Shown here: positions 10,900-19,268 of the stretch, in pieces | Position numbering within the stretch: the first letter of the stretch is position 1 | How the letters are laid out: every line of letters begins with the position of its first letter | Origin: Bacillus thermozeamaize | Lineage (GTDB): Bacteria; Bacillota; Bacilli; ZCTH02-B2 | Length of the DNA: 32,054 bases | Direction: 5' to 3' | Assembly (NCBI GenBank): GCA_002159075.1 | Contig: LZRT01000052.1 | Span: 1-32,054 of the forward strand | Notes under the pieces: model-generated | The model's database searches: none | What the model was told of the DNA's origin: nothing | What the model saw: the letters and a program-made list of their open reading frames with translations, nothing else | Position numbers and translations under genes: made by a program

Positions 10900-11362
10900 C
10901 GTGCATCAATGGGCCGCTGGGAGGAAGTGTATCATCGGCGGCGTCGAGATCCCCTATGCGAAAGGGCTGCTCGGCCATTCCGACGCCGACGTGCTGTACC
11001 ACGCGGTGGCGGATGCCGTGCTTGGCGCGTTGGGAGAAGGGGATATCGGCCGGCATTTTCCCGACACCGATCCGCGGTTTGAAGGGGCGGACAGCGGCTT
11101 GCTGCTTGCGCATGTCTGGGCGCTGGCCCGGGAGCGGGGATACAGGTTAGGGAATATGGATGCCACCATTATTGCCCAGGCGCCGAAGATGGCGCCTTAT
11201 CTGCCGCAGATGCGGGCCAATCTGGCCCGGTTGCTGGAGGCTAGCCAGTCTCAGATCAATATCAAGGCGACGACGACGGAGTCCCTGGGATTTGTCGGCA
11301 GGGGAGAAGGGATCGCCGCGCAGGCGGTGGTCCTGTTGGTAGACAAGGAGGATGCAAGATGA
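10877..11362 (+). CDS. ispF: IspF, 2-C-methyl-D-erythritol 2,4-cyclodiphosphate synthase
   Basis: IspF cyclises the phosphorylated product of the IspD-IspE steps to MEcPP with release of CMP. The 161-residue protein has the family length. It shows the metal-binding GFDVHQ motif near the N-terminus (D8, H10), [11 protein letters not shown] with the third metal-binding histidine, and the C-terminal [19 protein letters not shown] segment. GGAGGGGAG (10862-10870) precedes the ATG by 6 nt within the end of ispD. The stop overlaps the gltX start as ATGA. IspE is not in this window, as expected for Bacillales. Confidence 0.96.
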   Translation: MRIGIGFDVHQWAAGRKCIIGGVEIPYAKGLLGHSDADVLYHAVADAVLGALGEGDIGRHFPDTDPRFEGADSGLLLAHVWALARERGYRLGNMDATIIAQAPKMAPYLPQMRANLARLLEASQSQINIKATTTESLGFVGRGEGIAAQAVVLLVDKEDAR

Positions 11363-12837
11363 AAAAGGTTCGGGTGCGTTATGCCCCCAGTCCGACGGGA
11401 CACCTCCATATTGGCGGGGCCAGGACGGCCCTGTTTAACTGGCTGTTTGCCCGAAACAGGGGTGGGGCTTTTATTATCCGTTTTGAGGACACGGATCAGG
11501 AGCGGAATGTGGCCAATGCCGAGCAAACCCAACTGGAAGGCTTGCGCTGGCTGGGGATTGACTGGGATGAGTCGGTGGATATCGGGGGACCGTATGGGCC
11601 GTACCGGTCCATGGAACGGCTTCATTTATACCGGCCTTACGTTCAACAACTGCTGGACGAGGGAAAGGCTTACCCTTGCTACTGTACGGAAGAGGAGTTG
11701 CAGGCGGTTCGCGAACAGCAACAGGCAGCCGGTGAGATGCCCCGGTACAATGGCCGCTGCCGTCATCTCAGCGATGCGGAGCGAAGACGGCTGGAAGCAG
11801 AAGGCCGCAAGCCCTCGATTCGTTTTCGCGTGCCGGAAGATGAGTGGATTCTGATCCGGGATGAAGTGCGGGGCGAAGTGCGCTTTCACACCAATGACAT
11901 CGGCGATTTTGTGATCGTCAGGCCGGACGGCATTCCTGTGTACAATCTGGCTGTTGTGATCGATGATCACCTGATGGAGATTACGCACGTCATCCGCGGC
12001 GAGGAACATCTGTCCAACACGCCACGCCAGGTGCTGATCTATCAGGCGCTGGGCTGGGAAGTGCCGGCATTTGCGCACGTCTCGCTCATTTTTAATGAAA
12101 GACGGCAGAAGATGAGCAAACGGGATGAGACGATCATTCAGTTTATCGAGCAATACCGGGAGCTGGGGTACCTGCCGGAAGCCATCCTAAATTTTCTGGT
12201 CTTGCTGGGCTGGGCGCCGGAGGGGGAAGAGGAGATCTTCTCGAAAGAGGAACTCATTCGCCAATTCTCCCTTTCCCGCGTCTCCAAAAGTCCGGCTGTG
12301 TTCGACACGCAGAAACTGGCCTGGATGAACAACCAATACCTCAAGCGGGCCGACCTGGAGCGGGTGGTGTCATTGGCGGTGCCCCATCTCGAGAAGGCGG
12401 GAAGGCTGCCCAAGCAACGCACGCCGGAACAGGAGCAGTGGGTTCGCGCACTGGTCGGCCTTTACCAGGAGCAGATGCATTATGCGGCTGAAATTGTTTC
12501 GCTGAGCGGGATGTTTTTCGAGGAAACGGTCCAGTACACGCCGGAGGCGCTGGAGGTGCTGGAGGGAGAGCAGGTGCCGGCGGTTTTGTCTGCCTTTTTG
12601 CAGAAGGTGAAGGCGGCGAGCCGGCTGGAGGCCGAGACCGTCAAACAGTGGCTGAAAGAGGTCCAAAAGGAGACCGGCTTCAAAGGCAAGCAGTTGTTTA
12701 TGCCGATCCGGGCGGCCGTCACGGGACTGACCCAAGGTCCGGACCTGCCGGTGACGATTCAGCTGCTCGGCAAGGAGCGGGTGGCCGCGCGCTTGCAGCA
12801 AATACTTGACAGCCAAACGGCCAATGCGGGAAAATAA
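11359..12837 (+). CDS. gltX: Glutamyl-tRNA synthetase (GluRS)
   Basis: This class I synthetase charges tRNA-Glu. In Bacillales it usually also misacylates tRNA-Gln for later amidation by GatCAB. The 492-residue protein has the HIGH-type motif in [14 protein letters not shown] (HIGG, 17-20) and KMSKR at 251-255, with a Cys-rich insertion (CYC and C in NGRCRHL) that could bind zinc. The anticodon-binding helical domain fills the C-terminal third. Translation is coupled to ispF through the ATGA overlap, with AAGGAGG upstream. No GlnRS is visible, so non-discriminating activity is an inference from the lineage. Confidence 0.96.
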   Translation: MKKVRVRYAPSPTGHLHIGGARTALFNWLFARNRGGAFIIRFEDTDQERNVANAEQTQLEGLRWLGIDWDESVDIGGPYGPYRSMERLHLYRPYVQQLLDEGKAYPCYCTEEELQAVREQQQAAGEMPRYNGRCRHLSDAERRRLEAEGRKPSIRFRVPEDEWILIRDEVRGEVRFHTNDIGDFVIVRPDGIPVYNLAVVIDDHLMEITHVIRGEEHLSNTPRQVLIYQALGWEVPAFAHVSLIFNERRQKMSKRDETIIQFIEQYRELGYLPEAILNFLVLLGWAPEGEEEIFSKEELIRQFSLSRVSKSPAVFDTQKLAWMNNQYLKRADLERVVSLAVPHLEKAGRLPKQRTPEQEQWVRALVGLYQEQMHYAAEIVSLSGMFFEETVQYTPEALEVLEGEQVPAVLSAFLQKVKAASRLEAETVKQWLKEVQKETGFKGKQLFMPIRAAVTGLTQGPDLPVTIQLLGKERVAARLQQILDSQTANAGK

Positions 12838-12859
12838 GATGACGACAAACACATCATGT

Positions 12860-13106
12860 AAAGGCGAGGAAAGGGAGAGTACAGGTTGTTCGTCCGTCTT
12901 CAGAGAGGGCTGAACAGGTGGAAGCAGCCTGGCGGGACAATCTGGAAGTGCACCCTGGAGCTGTCGGCCTGAAACCAAAGTAGGGCCGAACGGAAAGCCG
13001 TTATCCGGGAATGAGGGAACCGGTGCCTGTCCGATCCCGGAGGGGCCGGTTAAGCAGAGTGGAACCGCGGGAAAAACGTCTCTGACAGCATGTCGAGACG
13101 TTTTTT
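12860..13106 (+). ncRNA. T-box leader, cysteine-specific, controlling cysE-cysS
   Basis: This 339-bp gene-free stretch (12838-13176) holds a T-box riboswitch that senses uncharged tRNA. The AGTA element lies at 12878-12881 within stem I. The specifier TGC (12949-12951) followed by A reads as a cysteine codon. A CCGTTATC segment typical of the stem III region follows. The T-box AGAGTGGAACCGCGG is at 13056-13070. The TGGA bulge would pair with an ACCU-reading 3' end carrying discriminator U, which is what tRNA-Cys has (UCCA end), so specifier and antiterminator agree. The attenuator is at 13072-13106. The promoter driving it is not clear. The 5' boundary is approximate. Confidence 0.95.
13072..13106 (+). 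terminator. T-box attenuator hairpin
   Basis: The 11-bp arms 13072-13082 and 13095-13105 are perfectly complementary, and an inner GACA/TGTC pair extends the stem. The 3' arm ends in a run of six T. It lies directly after the T-box sequence, the expected place for the terminator that forms when charged tRNA-Cys is abundant. Confidence 0.93.
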
Positions 13107-13176
13107 GCTTCATGTGGACATGTGTCATCATCATACATCCGCGATCATGGTTCAGTTGTGAAAGGGGGAAGTGATC

Positions 13177-13857
13177 ATGGCCTTTTGGAAAACCTTGCGC
13201 GAGGATATTGAGGCGGTTTTTGAACGGGATCCAGCGGCGCGTAACGTGTTTGAAGTGGTGCTTACCTATTCGGGCTTGCACGCCATCTGGTTTCACCGCC
13301 TGGCACACGCGCTGTGGAAACGCGGGTTTCGTACACTGGCCAGGATAATTTCCCAATTTTCCCGTTTTCTTACAGGGATTGAGATCCATCCCGGTGCGGT
13401 GATTGGACGGAAGTTGTTTATCGATCATGGCATGGGTGTGGTCATAGGTGAAACGTGCGAGATTGGGGACAATGTGACCCTTTATCAGGGCGTCACACTG
13501 GGAGGCACAGGCAAGGAGAAGGGCAAACGTCACCCGACGATTGGCAATCATGTGGTGATCGCCACGGGCGCCAAGGTGCTGGGTTCGTTCAAAATCGGGG
13601 ATTACTCGAAGATTGGAGCCGGTTCGGTGGTCCTGCAGGAGGTGCCGCCCCATTCGACAGTGGTGGGGATTCCCGGCCGGGTGGTGAGACAAAACGGGGT
13701 GCGTGTCCAAAACGATTTGGATCACGTCAACCTGCCCGATCCGGTGACCGACACGCTCCGCAAGATGCAGTACGAGATCGAGCAACTGAAGAAGGAGCTG
13801 GCGGAGCTGAAAGAGGCAGCGGAACGGAAAGGAGATCCTTTACGAAATGTCAATTAG
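13177..13857 (+). CDS. cysE: CysE, serine O-acetyltransferase
   Basis: CysE makes O-acetylserine from serine and acetyl-CoA, the first step of cysteine synthesis. The 226-residue protein has an N-terminal helical part and a left-handed beta-helix of hexapeptide repeats (about 70-170). It includes [17 protein letters not shown], with the catalytic-type Asp-His pair, and [15 protein letters not shown]. The charged C-terminal tail after residue 190 looks coiled-coil. The ATG at 13177 lies 7 nt after AAAGGGGGA; a GTG at 13171 is too close. It lies under the cysteine T-box and overlaps cysS by 11 bp. Confidence 0.95.
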   Translation: MAFWKTLREDIEAVFERDPAARNVFEVVLTYSGLHAIWFHRLAHALWKRGFRTLARIISQFSRFLTGIEIHPGAVIGRKLFIDHGMGVVIGETCEIGDNVTLYQGVTLGGTGKEKGKRHPTIGNHVVIATGAKVLGSFKIGDYSKIGAGSVVLQEVPPHSTVVGIPGRVVRQNGVRVQNDLDHVNLPDPVTDTLRKMQYEIEQLKKELAELKEAAERKGDPLRNVN

Positions 13858-15313
13858 GATTTACAACACGCTGACGAGACAGAAAGAGGTTTTCCAGACG
13901 CTGGAACCTGGAAAAGTGAGAATGTATGTCTGTGGGCCGACGGTATGGAGCACGATCCATATCGGCAATGCACGGACCTTTCTTTTCTTTGATGTGGTGC
14001 GCCGTTATTTGTCGGCGAAGGGATATGACGTGACCTATGTGGAAAACTTCACCGATGTGGATGACAAGCTGATCCGCAAGGCGCAGGAGCTGGGCTGGAC
14101 AGTGCAGCAGGTAGCGGATCATTATATCGAAGCGTTCAAGCAGGACACGAAGGCCCTGGGGATCCGGCCCGCCGATGTGCATCCCCGCGTCACCGAGCAC
14201 ATGGAGGAGATCATCCGGTTTATTGAGAAGCTGGTGGCGCGCGGTGTGGCCTACGAGGCGGATGGCGATGTGTACTACCGTGTGGGAGCGTTTCCGGATT
14301 ACGGGAAACTTTCCCACCAGTCGATCGATGATCTGCTGGCCGGTGCCAGGGTGGAGATTGGGGAGAAGAAGGAAAACCCGCTCGACTTTGCCCTTTGGAA
14401 AAAGGCCCGGCCGGGTGAAGTGGCCTGGGATAGCCCTTGGGGTCCGGGGCGGCCGGGCTGGCATATCGAATGTTCGACCATGGCGATGCGCTATCTTGGG
14501 GAGACGCTGGATATCCATGCCGGCGGCAGCGACCTGCGCTTTCCTCACCATGAAAATGAGATCGCCCAGTCGGAGGCGCTGACGGGGAAGCCCTTCGCCC
14601 GTTACTGGATGCATACCGGCCATGTGACGGTAGAGCAGCAAAAGATGTCCAAGTCACTGGGGAATGTGCTGGACGTCCGCGATCTGCTGCAGCGGGTGCG
14701 GCCGGAGGTGGTCCGTTTTTGGATGCTTTCCACCTACTATCGCAATCCGGTGCAATACAGTGATGATTTGCTGGCGCAGGCGGAAGGCGGTTGGGAGCGG
14801 ATCCAGACCACGCTGCGCAACCTGGATTTCAGGCTCTCGCAAGGAGCCGCGCCGGCGGCAGGCGGACAAAATGACGCAAGCCATCCCCACTTCGCCGTCA
14901 TCCGGGAGCTGGAAGAGCGTTTCGACCGGGAGATGTCCGACGATTTTAACACGGCTGATGCGTTGGCGGTCGTCTTTGACGCGGTCAAGGAGTTGAACCG
15001 GTATTTGGAGCAACGGTCGGTGGAAACTCCTGTCCTGTTGGCCTGGAAGGAGTTGTTCAGCCGCTGGGATGAGATCCTGGGCATTTTCCCGTTGGAGTCG
15101 GCATCCGCCGGTGGCGACCGGGAGATTGAAGCCCTGATCGCGGAGCGGCAGGCGGCGCGGGCGAGAAAGGATTGGGCCACGAGTGACCGGATCCGGGCTG
15201 AATTGCTGGCGCGGGGCATTGTGGTGGAGGATACGCCGCAGGGGGTCCGCTGGTACAGGAAAAGCCAGGTGCAGGAAACGGTGAAGCATGATCAAGGAGG
15301 GACGAAAAACTGA
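13847..15313 (+). CDS. cysS: Cysteinyl-tRNA synthetase (CysRS)
   Basis: This class I synthetase attaches cysteine to tRNA-Cys. The 488-residue protein has the HIGH-type motif HIGN (38-41), a zinc-binding set (C29, the cysteine of IECSTMAMR, and the histidines of [11 protein letters not shown]) and KMSKS (266-270), followed by the helical and anticodon-binding regions. AAAGGAGAT lies 10 nt upstream inside cysE. Pairing of cysE and cysS under one T-box makes cysteine supply and charging respond together to uncharged tRNA-Cys. The stop TGA shares bases with the proposed CTG start of rlmB. Confidence 0.97.
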   Translation: MSIRIYNTLTRQKEVFQTLEPGKVRMYVCGPTVWSTIHIGNARTFLFFDVVRRYLSAKGYDVTYVENFTDVDDKLIRKAQELGWTVQQVADHYIEAFKQDTKALGIRPADVHPRVTEHMEEIIRFIEKLVARGVAYEADGDVYYRVGAFPDYGKLSHQSIDDLLAGARVEIGEKKENPLDFALWKKARPGEVAWDSPWGPGRPGWHIECSTMAMRYLGETLDIHAGGSDLRFPHHENEIAQSEALTGKPFARYWMHTGHVTVEQQKMSKSLGNVLDVRDLLQRVRPEVVRFWMLSTYYRNPVQYSDDLLAQAEGGWERIQTTLRNLDFRLSQGAAPAAGGQNDASHPHFAVIRELEERFDREMSDDFNTADALAVVFDAVKELNRYLEQRSVETPVLLAWKELFSRWDEILGIFPLESASAGGDREIEALIAERQAARARKDWATSDRIRAELLARGIVVEDTPQGVRWYRKSQVQETVKHDQGGTKN

Positions 15314-16071
15314 CAGAACATATTGGCGGCCGTAACCCCGTCCTTGAGGCATTGCGTTCCGGGCGGACGGTGGACACCATCTATTTTGCCGAGGGGATCC
15401 GGGAGACCGGAGTGCGGGAGATCCGCCGGCTGGCGCAGCAGCGTGGCGTCGTCCTGCAGACGGTTCCCCGCCGCAAGCTGGATGAGCTTTTTGGCACTCC
15501 CCACCACCAGGGGGTTGTGGCACGGGTGAGCCCTTACACCTATCTCGAGCTGGAAGATCTGTTGCAACAGTTGCAGGGCCGGGAGAACCCCCCTTTTCTC
15601 ATCCTCCTGGACGGGATCGAAGATCCGCATAATTTGGGCTCCATTCTCCGGACCGGCGACGCGGTGGGGATTGACGGCGTGATCATCCCGAAACGCCGAT
15701 CGGTCGGTCTCACACAGACAGTGGCCAAGGTCTCCACCGGTGCCGTGGAGTATGTGCCTGTCGTGCGCGTGAATAACGTGGCGCGCTGTATCGAAAGGCT
15801 GCAGCAGGACGGCATTTGGGTGATCGGAACCGACCCCGCGGCCGGGCAAGTGTACACGGAGGCCGCATACGATATGCCGATCGCGCTGATGATTGGCGGC
15901 GAGGGAAAAGGGCTTTCCCGCCTGGCGAGGGAAAAGGCGGATTTTCTCGTCCGCTTGCCGATGGTCGGGCACGTCAATTCGTTAAACGCCTCTGTTGCCG
16001 CTGCGGTCCTGATGTACGAAGTGTTTCGCCAGCGGCACCTGGCGAAGGGAGTCGGCGGTCAGAAGGGCTGA
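15310..16071 (+). CDS. rlmB: SpoU-family 23S rRNA 2'-O-ribose methyltransferase (RlmB/YacO type), CTG start
   Basis: The product is a SpoU/TrmH-type (SPOUT) methyltransferase, predicted to methylate a guanosine ribose in 23S rRNA. The three family motifs are present: DGIEDPHNLGSILRTGDA, GGEGKGLSR (about 197-205) and NSLNASVAAA (223-232). The conserved N-terminal GGRNPVLEALRSG lies upstream of the first TTG (15352), and the frame is closed by TGA at 15289. Between these the only plausible initiator is CTG at 15310, placed 9 nt after AAGGAGG (15294-15300) and overlapping the cysS stop. This gives 253 residues, the usual length. The usual neighbour mrnC is missing between cysS and this gene. Confidence 0.92.
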   Translation: MTEHIGGRNPVLEALRSGRTVDTIYFAEGIRETGVREIRRLAQQRGVVLQTVPRRKLDELFGTPHHQGVVARVSPYTYLELEDLLQQLQGRENPPFLILLDGIEDPHNLGSILRTGDAVGIDGVIIPKRRSVGLTQTVAKVSTGAVEYVPVVRVNNVARCIERLQQDGIWVIGTDPAAGQVYTEAAYDMPIALMIGGEGKGLSRLAREKADFLVRLPMVGHVNSLNASVAAAVLMYEVFRQRHLAKGVGGQKG

Positions 16072-16129
16072 AAGAGAGGGAGAGACGAAAGAATCCAAAC
16101 AGCGAAATGCAGAGAGATGAAGAGCGCGT

Positions 16130-16639
16130 ATGGAAGAAATACTGATTGTGGATGGGTACAATTGCATACATGCTTGGCCGCATCTAAGCAGGCTGAAGGA
16201 GGAATCGCTGGAAGAAGCCAGGAGCCGGCTGGTTGAGGAACTGTCTGATTATCAGGCCTATCGTGCCAGGCGCGTCATTCTGGTCTTCGATGCGCACCAG
16301 AAAGAGGGGCCTGGAACGATGGAAGTGCTGGGCGAGGTGGAGATTGTCTATACCGATCAGGACGAGAGCGCCGATCGGCGGATTGAGCGGCTGGTCCGCT
16401 CACTGGTCCGGCCGGATCGCCACATTTATGTGGCCACGTCGGATTACACCGAGCAGCGCGTGACGTTTGCGCAGGGAGCGCTTCGCATCTCGGCGCGCGA
16501 ATTGTACCACGATCTGCAAGCCACCAGGCAGCGGATGCGGCAGGAGCTGGCCAATCTGCAGAACAAACCCGCAACCATCGGACAGCGTTTGCCGAAAGAG
16601 ATGGGGGAGCTGTTCGAGAAGTGGCGGCGGGGCAAATGA
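16130..16639 (+). CDS. rae1: NYN-domain ribosome-dependent mRNA endonuclease (Rae1/YacP family)
   Basis: The 169-residue protein belongs to the YacP/Rae1 family. In B. subtilis this enzyme enters the ribosomal A site and cleaves certain mRNAs during translation. The NYN (PIN-like) fold is indicated by the acidic motifs ILIVDGYN (D8), ILVFDAHQ, YTDQDESADRRIERL and VATSDYTEQ, and a basic, helical C-terminus follows. The Shine-Dalgarno is weak (AGAGAGATGAAGAG), but the N-terminus fits the family well. It lies in the conserved place between rlmB and sigH. The sigH promoter begins 16 bp after its stop. Confidence 0.92.
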   Translation: MEEILIVDGYNCIHAWPHLSRLKEESLEEARSRLVEELSDYQAYRARRVILVFDAHQKEGPGTMEVLGEVEIVYTDQDESADRRIERLVRSLVRPDRHIYVATSDYTEQRVTFAQGALRISARELYHDLQATRQRMRQELANLQNKPATIGQRLPKEMGELFEKWRRGK

Positions 16640-16654
16640 GGCAGCATTTGTGTG

Positions 16655-16683
16655 TTGAGTTTCTGCGCCTTTTGGAGTATAAT
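16655..16683 (+). promoter_or_regulatory. Sigma-A promoter of sigH
   Basis: TTGAGT (16655-16660) and a consensus TATAAT (16678-16683) are 17 bp apart, immediately after yacP. The 5' leader to the TTG start at 16721 would be about 30 nt. In B. subtilis sigH also has a sigma-A promoter, repressed by AbrB; no AbrB site can be claimed from sequence because AbrB has no simple motif. Confidence 0.88.
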
Positions 16684-16720
16684 CATCTTTACCAATCGGA
16701 ACGGTTCGGAGGAGATTGGA

Positions 16721-17392
16721 TTGACTCCCAGTGTACAGTGGGCCGAACAACCTGCAGCCATCGCGTATGAATCGATGACGGACGAAGAAGTGGTGGAACT
16801 GGCCCGTCAAGGCGATGACAGCGCGTTGGAGTACTTGATCAACAAGTACAAATATTTTGTCCGCTCCAAGGCCAAAGCCTACTTCCTCATTGGTGCGGAC
16901 AAGGAAGATATCATCCAGGAGGGGATGATTGGCCTCTACAAGTCGATTCGCGATTATCGCGAGGACAAGCTCACCTCCTTCCGGGCGTTTGCCGAGTTGT
17001 GCATCACTCGCCAGATCATCACGGCGATCAAGACCGCCACCCGGCAGAAGCACATCCCCTTGAACTCTTACATTTCGTTGGACAAGCCCATGTACGAGGA
17101 AGAGTCGGAACGCACGCTGATGGATGTGATCGGCGGGCACAAAGTGACGGATCCCGAGCAGTTGATCATCCATCAGGAGGAGTATACGGCGATTGAGACG
17201 AAAATCAGCCGGCTTCTCAGCGAACTGGAACGGGAAGTGCTGATGCTTTACCTGGATGGCCGCTCCTACCAGGAGATTGCGAAGGATCTGAAGCGGCACG
17301 TCAAGTCGATCGACAATGCCCTGCAACGGGTAAAGCGAAAACTGGAGAAATATCTGGAAGAGAAAACCATGCAAGAACGGGAAATGGGCTGA
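16721..17392 (+). CDS. sigH: RNA polymerase sigma factor SigH (sigma-30)
   Basis: SigH directs transcription of early-sporulation, competence and stationary-phase genes. The 223-residue protein shows sigma region 2 with LIGADKEDIIQEGMIGLYK (56-74) and the DNA-melting part following, and a C-terminal region 4 helix-turn-helix with LDGRSYQEIAKDLKRHVKS. The start is TTG at 16721, 6 nt after GGAGGAG (16708-16714); an upstream in-frame start at 16652 would place the promoter inside the gene. A promoter before it and a terminator at its stop make it a self-contained unit. Its presence suggests an organism with the sporulation-type regulatory network. Confidence 0.96.
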   Translation: MTPSVQWAEQPAAIAYESMTDEEVVELARQGDDSALEYLINKYKYFVRSKAKAYFLIGADKEDIIQEGMIGLYKSIRDYREDKLTSFRAFAELCITRQIITAIKTATRQKHIPLNSYISLDKPMYEEESERTLMDVIGGHKVTDPEQLIIHQEEYTAIETKISRLLSELEREVLMLYLDGRSYQEIAKDLKRHVKSIDNALQRVKRKLEKYLEEKTMQEREMG

Positions 17393-17433
17393 AGCCTGTT
17401 CCGAACATCCAAGCGTTCGGAACAGGCTTTTTT
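17392..17433 (+). terminator. Rho-independent terminator after sigH
   Basis: A perfect 15-bp stem (17392-17406 with 17415-17429) has an 8-nt loop, followed by a six-T run including the end of the stem. It starts at the last base of the sigH stop codon and insulates sigH from the phn genes. Confidence 0.95.
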
Positions 17434-17472
17434 GCTGGGTGAAGGCTCCATTTCATGTTTTGGCGGGGTTGG

Positions 17473-17519
17473 TGTTATAATTACAAAAACTGATTTACAT
17501 GATTATAAAGTGTTATACA
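17473..17519 (+). promoter_or_regulatory. Candidate promoter and TTAACA-like hexamer array before phnD
   Basis: TG(T)TATAAT at 17473-17481 is an extended -10 element; TTCATG 18 bp further upstream is a weak -35. Downstream lie TTACAA (17481), TTTACA (17494-17499), TTATAA (17503-17508) and TTATACA (17513-17519), at roughly 9-13-bp steps. Such spacing resembles PhoP-type TT(A/T)ACA repeats, which would fit phosphorus-starvation control, but the region is simply AT-rich and the match is imperfect. Confidence 0.4.
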
Positions 17520-17536
17520 TACTAGGGGGATAGCGG

Positions 17537-18451
17537 ATGAAAAAAAAGATTCGTTTTTTCGCCTGTCTGGCGTTCGTCACGGCATTGGTTTTTCTTTTGC
17601 CGGCCTGCGGTTCCGGCGGACAACCGGACGCGGGTCAAAAAGAACCGGCTTCTGCCGCAAAAGGCGTGTTTACGTTCGGGATCATTCCAGCTGAAACGGA
17701 CATCCCAGAGGAGACGCTGCGCAAGCTCGAGCATTACCTTTCGGAAAAGCTGGGGCGTGAAGTCAAAGCGGCCACCTATCCCAATTACAACGGCGTGGTC
17801 GAGGCATTGAATTATGGTAAGCTGGACATGGCTTACCTCGGACCGTTAACCTACGTGCTGGCCAATCACGAAAGCGGTGTGCAGGCGATTGTCGCCAAAA
17901 CCTTTGATGGCAAACCATATTATCATTCCCTCCTGATCGCTCCGGCGGATTCGCCATACGACAGCATCGAGGACGTGGTGGCTCATGCGTCTCAGATCAC
18001 GTTCGCTTTTGGCGACCCCAATTCCACGTCCGGGTCATTGGTGCCCAGCATCCAATTGAAAGAACTGGGGGTTTACAACAGTCCCGATGACCACAAGTTC
18101 AAAAAGGTCATTTTCACCGGCGCCCACAACGTGACGGCGCTCTCGGTCGCCAGCAAGCAGGTGGATGTCGGGGCGATTGACAGCGCCTATTTTCAACAGA
18201 TGATCAAGGACGGCAAAGTGAAGGAAAGCGATTATAAAGTGATTTGGCAATCGGAAAAGCTCTTCCAATATCCGTTTGCCGTGAAAAAGGGGACGGATGA
18301 GGCGACGGTTGCCAAACTTCAGGCGGCCTTTATGTCGATCAAAGATGAGGCGATTCTCAAAGCCTTTGCCGCAGACGGTTTTGTGGAGGCCAGCGATCAG
18401 GACTATGAGGCGATTCGCCAGGCGGCCATGAAGGACGGTCGCATCAAGTGA
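17537..18451 (+). CDS. phnD: PhnD-type phosphonate/phosphite/phosphate-binding lipoprotein of an ABC importer
   Basis: This 304-residue protein is a lipid-anchored substrate-binding protein. The signal peptide has basic MKKK, a hydrophobic core and the lipobox LPAC with the lipidated C24. The mature part is a type II periplasmic-binding fold with the PhnD-family segments MAYLGPL (98-104) and GDPNSTSGSLVP (159-170); the STSG turn contacts the phosphono group in characterised members. AGGGGGAT precedes the ATG at 17537. It heads phnD-phnE-phnC. The exact ligand (phosphonate, phosphite, hypophosphite or another oxyanion) cannot be decided; no C-P lyase, phosphonatase or phosphite dehydrogenase gene lies in this window. 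Confidence 0.9.
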   Translation: MKKKIRFFACLAFVTALVFLLPACGSGGQPDAGQKEPASAAKGVFTFGIIPAETDIPEETLRKLEHYLSEKLGREVKAATYPNYNGVVEALNYGKLDMAYLGPLTYVLANHESGVQAIVAKTFDGKPYYHSLLIAPADSPYDSIEDVVAHASQITFAFGDPNSTSGSLVPSIQLKELGVYNSPDDHKFKKVIFTGAHNVTALSVASKQVDVGAIDSAYFQQMIKDGKVKESDYKVIWQSEKLFQYPFAVKKGTDEATVAKLQAAFMSIKDEAILKAFAADGFVEASDQDYEAIRQAAMKDGRIK

Positions 18452-18482
18452 CGGCATATCACGCACAGAAGCGGGGAGAACG

Positions 18483-19253
18483 ATGGACAATGGGGCACGG
18501 TTGCGAATGCGTCGGTGGTTGATCGGGCTTGCCGTCTTGGGCATCTTGTTCTGGAGCGCGATGGGCACGGAAAGTGACGTGCGGAAGTTTGCCGATATTG
18601 GCGCGACGGCGCAGTTTGTTGCGACCCGGTGGTTTCCCCCCGACTGGTCTGTTTTGCCGAAAGCCTTGCATCAGGCAATCATTACTCTGCAGATCGCCAT
18701 TACTGGCACGTTTTGGGCCTTGGTTGCCGCGCTGCCGATTGCCTTTTTGGCGGCATGGAACACAGCGCCGCACCCGGCCGTCTATCACTTGGTCAGAACG
18801 TTGCTGAGCTTTGCCCGTTCGGTTCCCGAAATCGTTTGGGCGCTGCTTTTCGTTCCCACCATCGGGCTGGGGCCGTTTGGCGGCGTTTTGGCCATCTTTT
18901 TGCACAACCTCGGCGTGCTTGGGAAACTGCTGTCGGAATTGGTGGAGGCCGCCGAGCGCGGCCCGCAGGAAGCCGTGGCCTCTGTCGGCGCGAGAAAGGT
19001 GCTGGTGATACTGTTTGGGATCATTCCGCAAATAGGGCCAAACATCTTGTCGCACTATTTTTACCGGCTGGAAGTGGGGGTCAGAACGTCGCTCATCTTG
19101 GGATTCATCGGTGCCGGAGGGATTGGCGCCCAGCTGTTTATCGATTTCAATCTGCAAAACTACACGCGTGTCGCTGTTGAAGTCCTCGTGATCATGGGCT
19201 TGGTCGTGATCGTCGATTATCTCGGGGCTTATCTTCGATCAAAGGTGATCTAA
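18483..19253 (+). CDS. phnE: PhnE-type ABC permease
   Basis: The 256-residue integral membrane protein has about six hydrophobic segments, beginning at roughly residues 12-28 and 65-92. It carries the EAA loop that docks on the ATPase: EAAERGPQEAVASVGA (155-170). This is the binding-protein-dependent transport permease family and fits phosphonate-type uptake with the flanking genes. GGGGAG (18473-18478) stands 4 nt before the ATG. Only one permease gene is present, so the channel is presumably a homodimer. The AAAGGTGATC at its 3' end is repeated just before phnC. Confidence 0.9.
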   Translation: MDNGARLRMRRWLIGLAVLGILFWSAMGTESDVRKFADIGATAQFVATRWFPPDWSVLPKALHQAIITLQIAITGTFWALVAALPIAFLAAWNTAPHPAVYHLVRTLLSFARSVPEIVWALLFVPTIGLGPFGGVLAIFLHNLGVLGKLLSELVEAAERGPQEAVASVGARKVLVILFGIIPQIGPNILSHYFYRLEVGVRTSLILGFIGAGGIGAQLFIDFNLQNYTRVAVEVLVIMGLVVIVDYLGAYLRSKVI

Positions 19254-19268
19254 CAAAAGGTGATCCAA

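Noticed and set aside
12806-12840. TTGACA inside the end of gltX as the T-box promoter
   Set aside because: The candidate -10 sequences (GGAAAA, GAAAAT) are poor; left unassigned.
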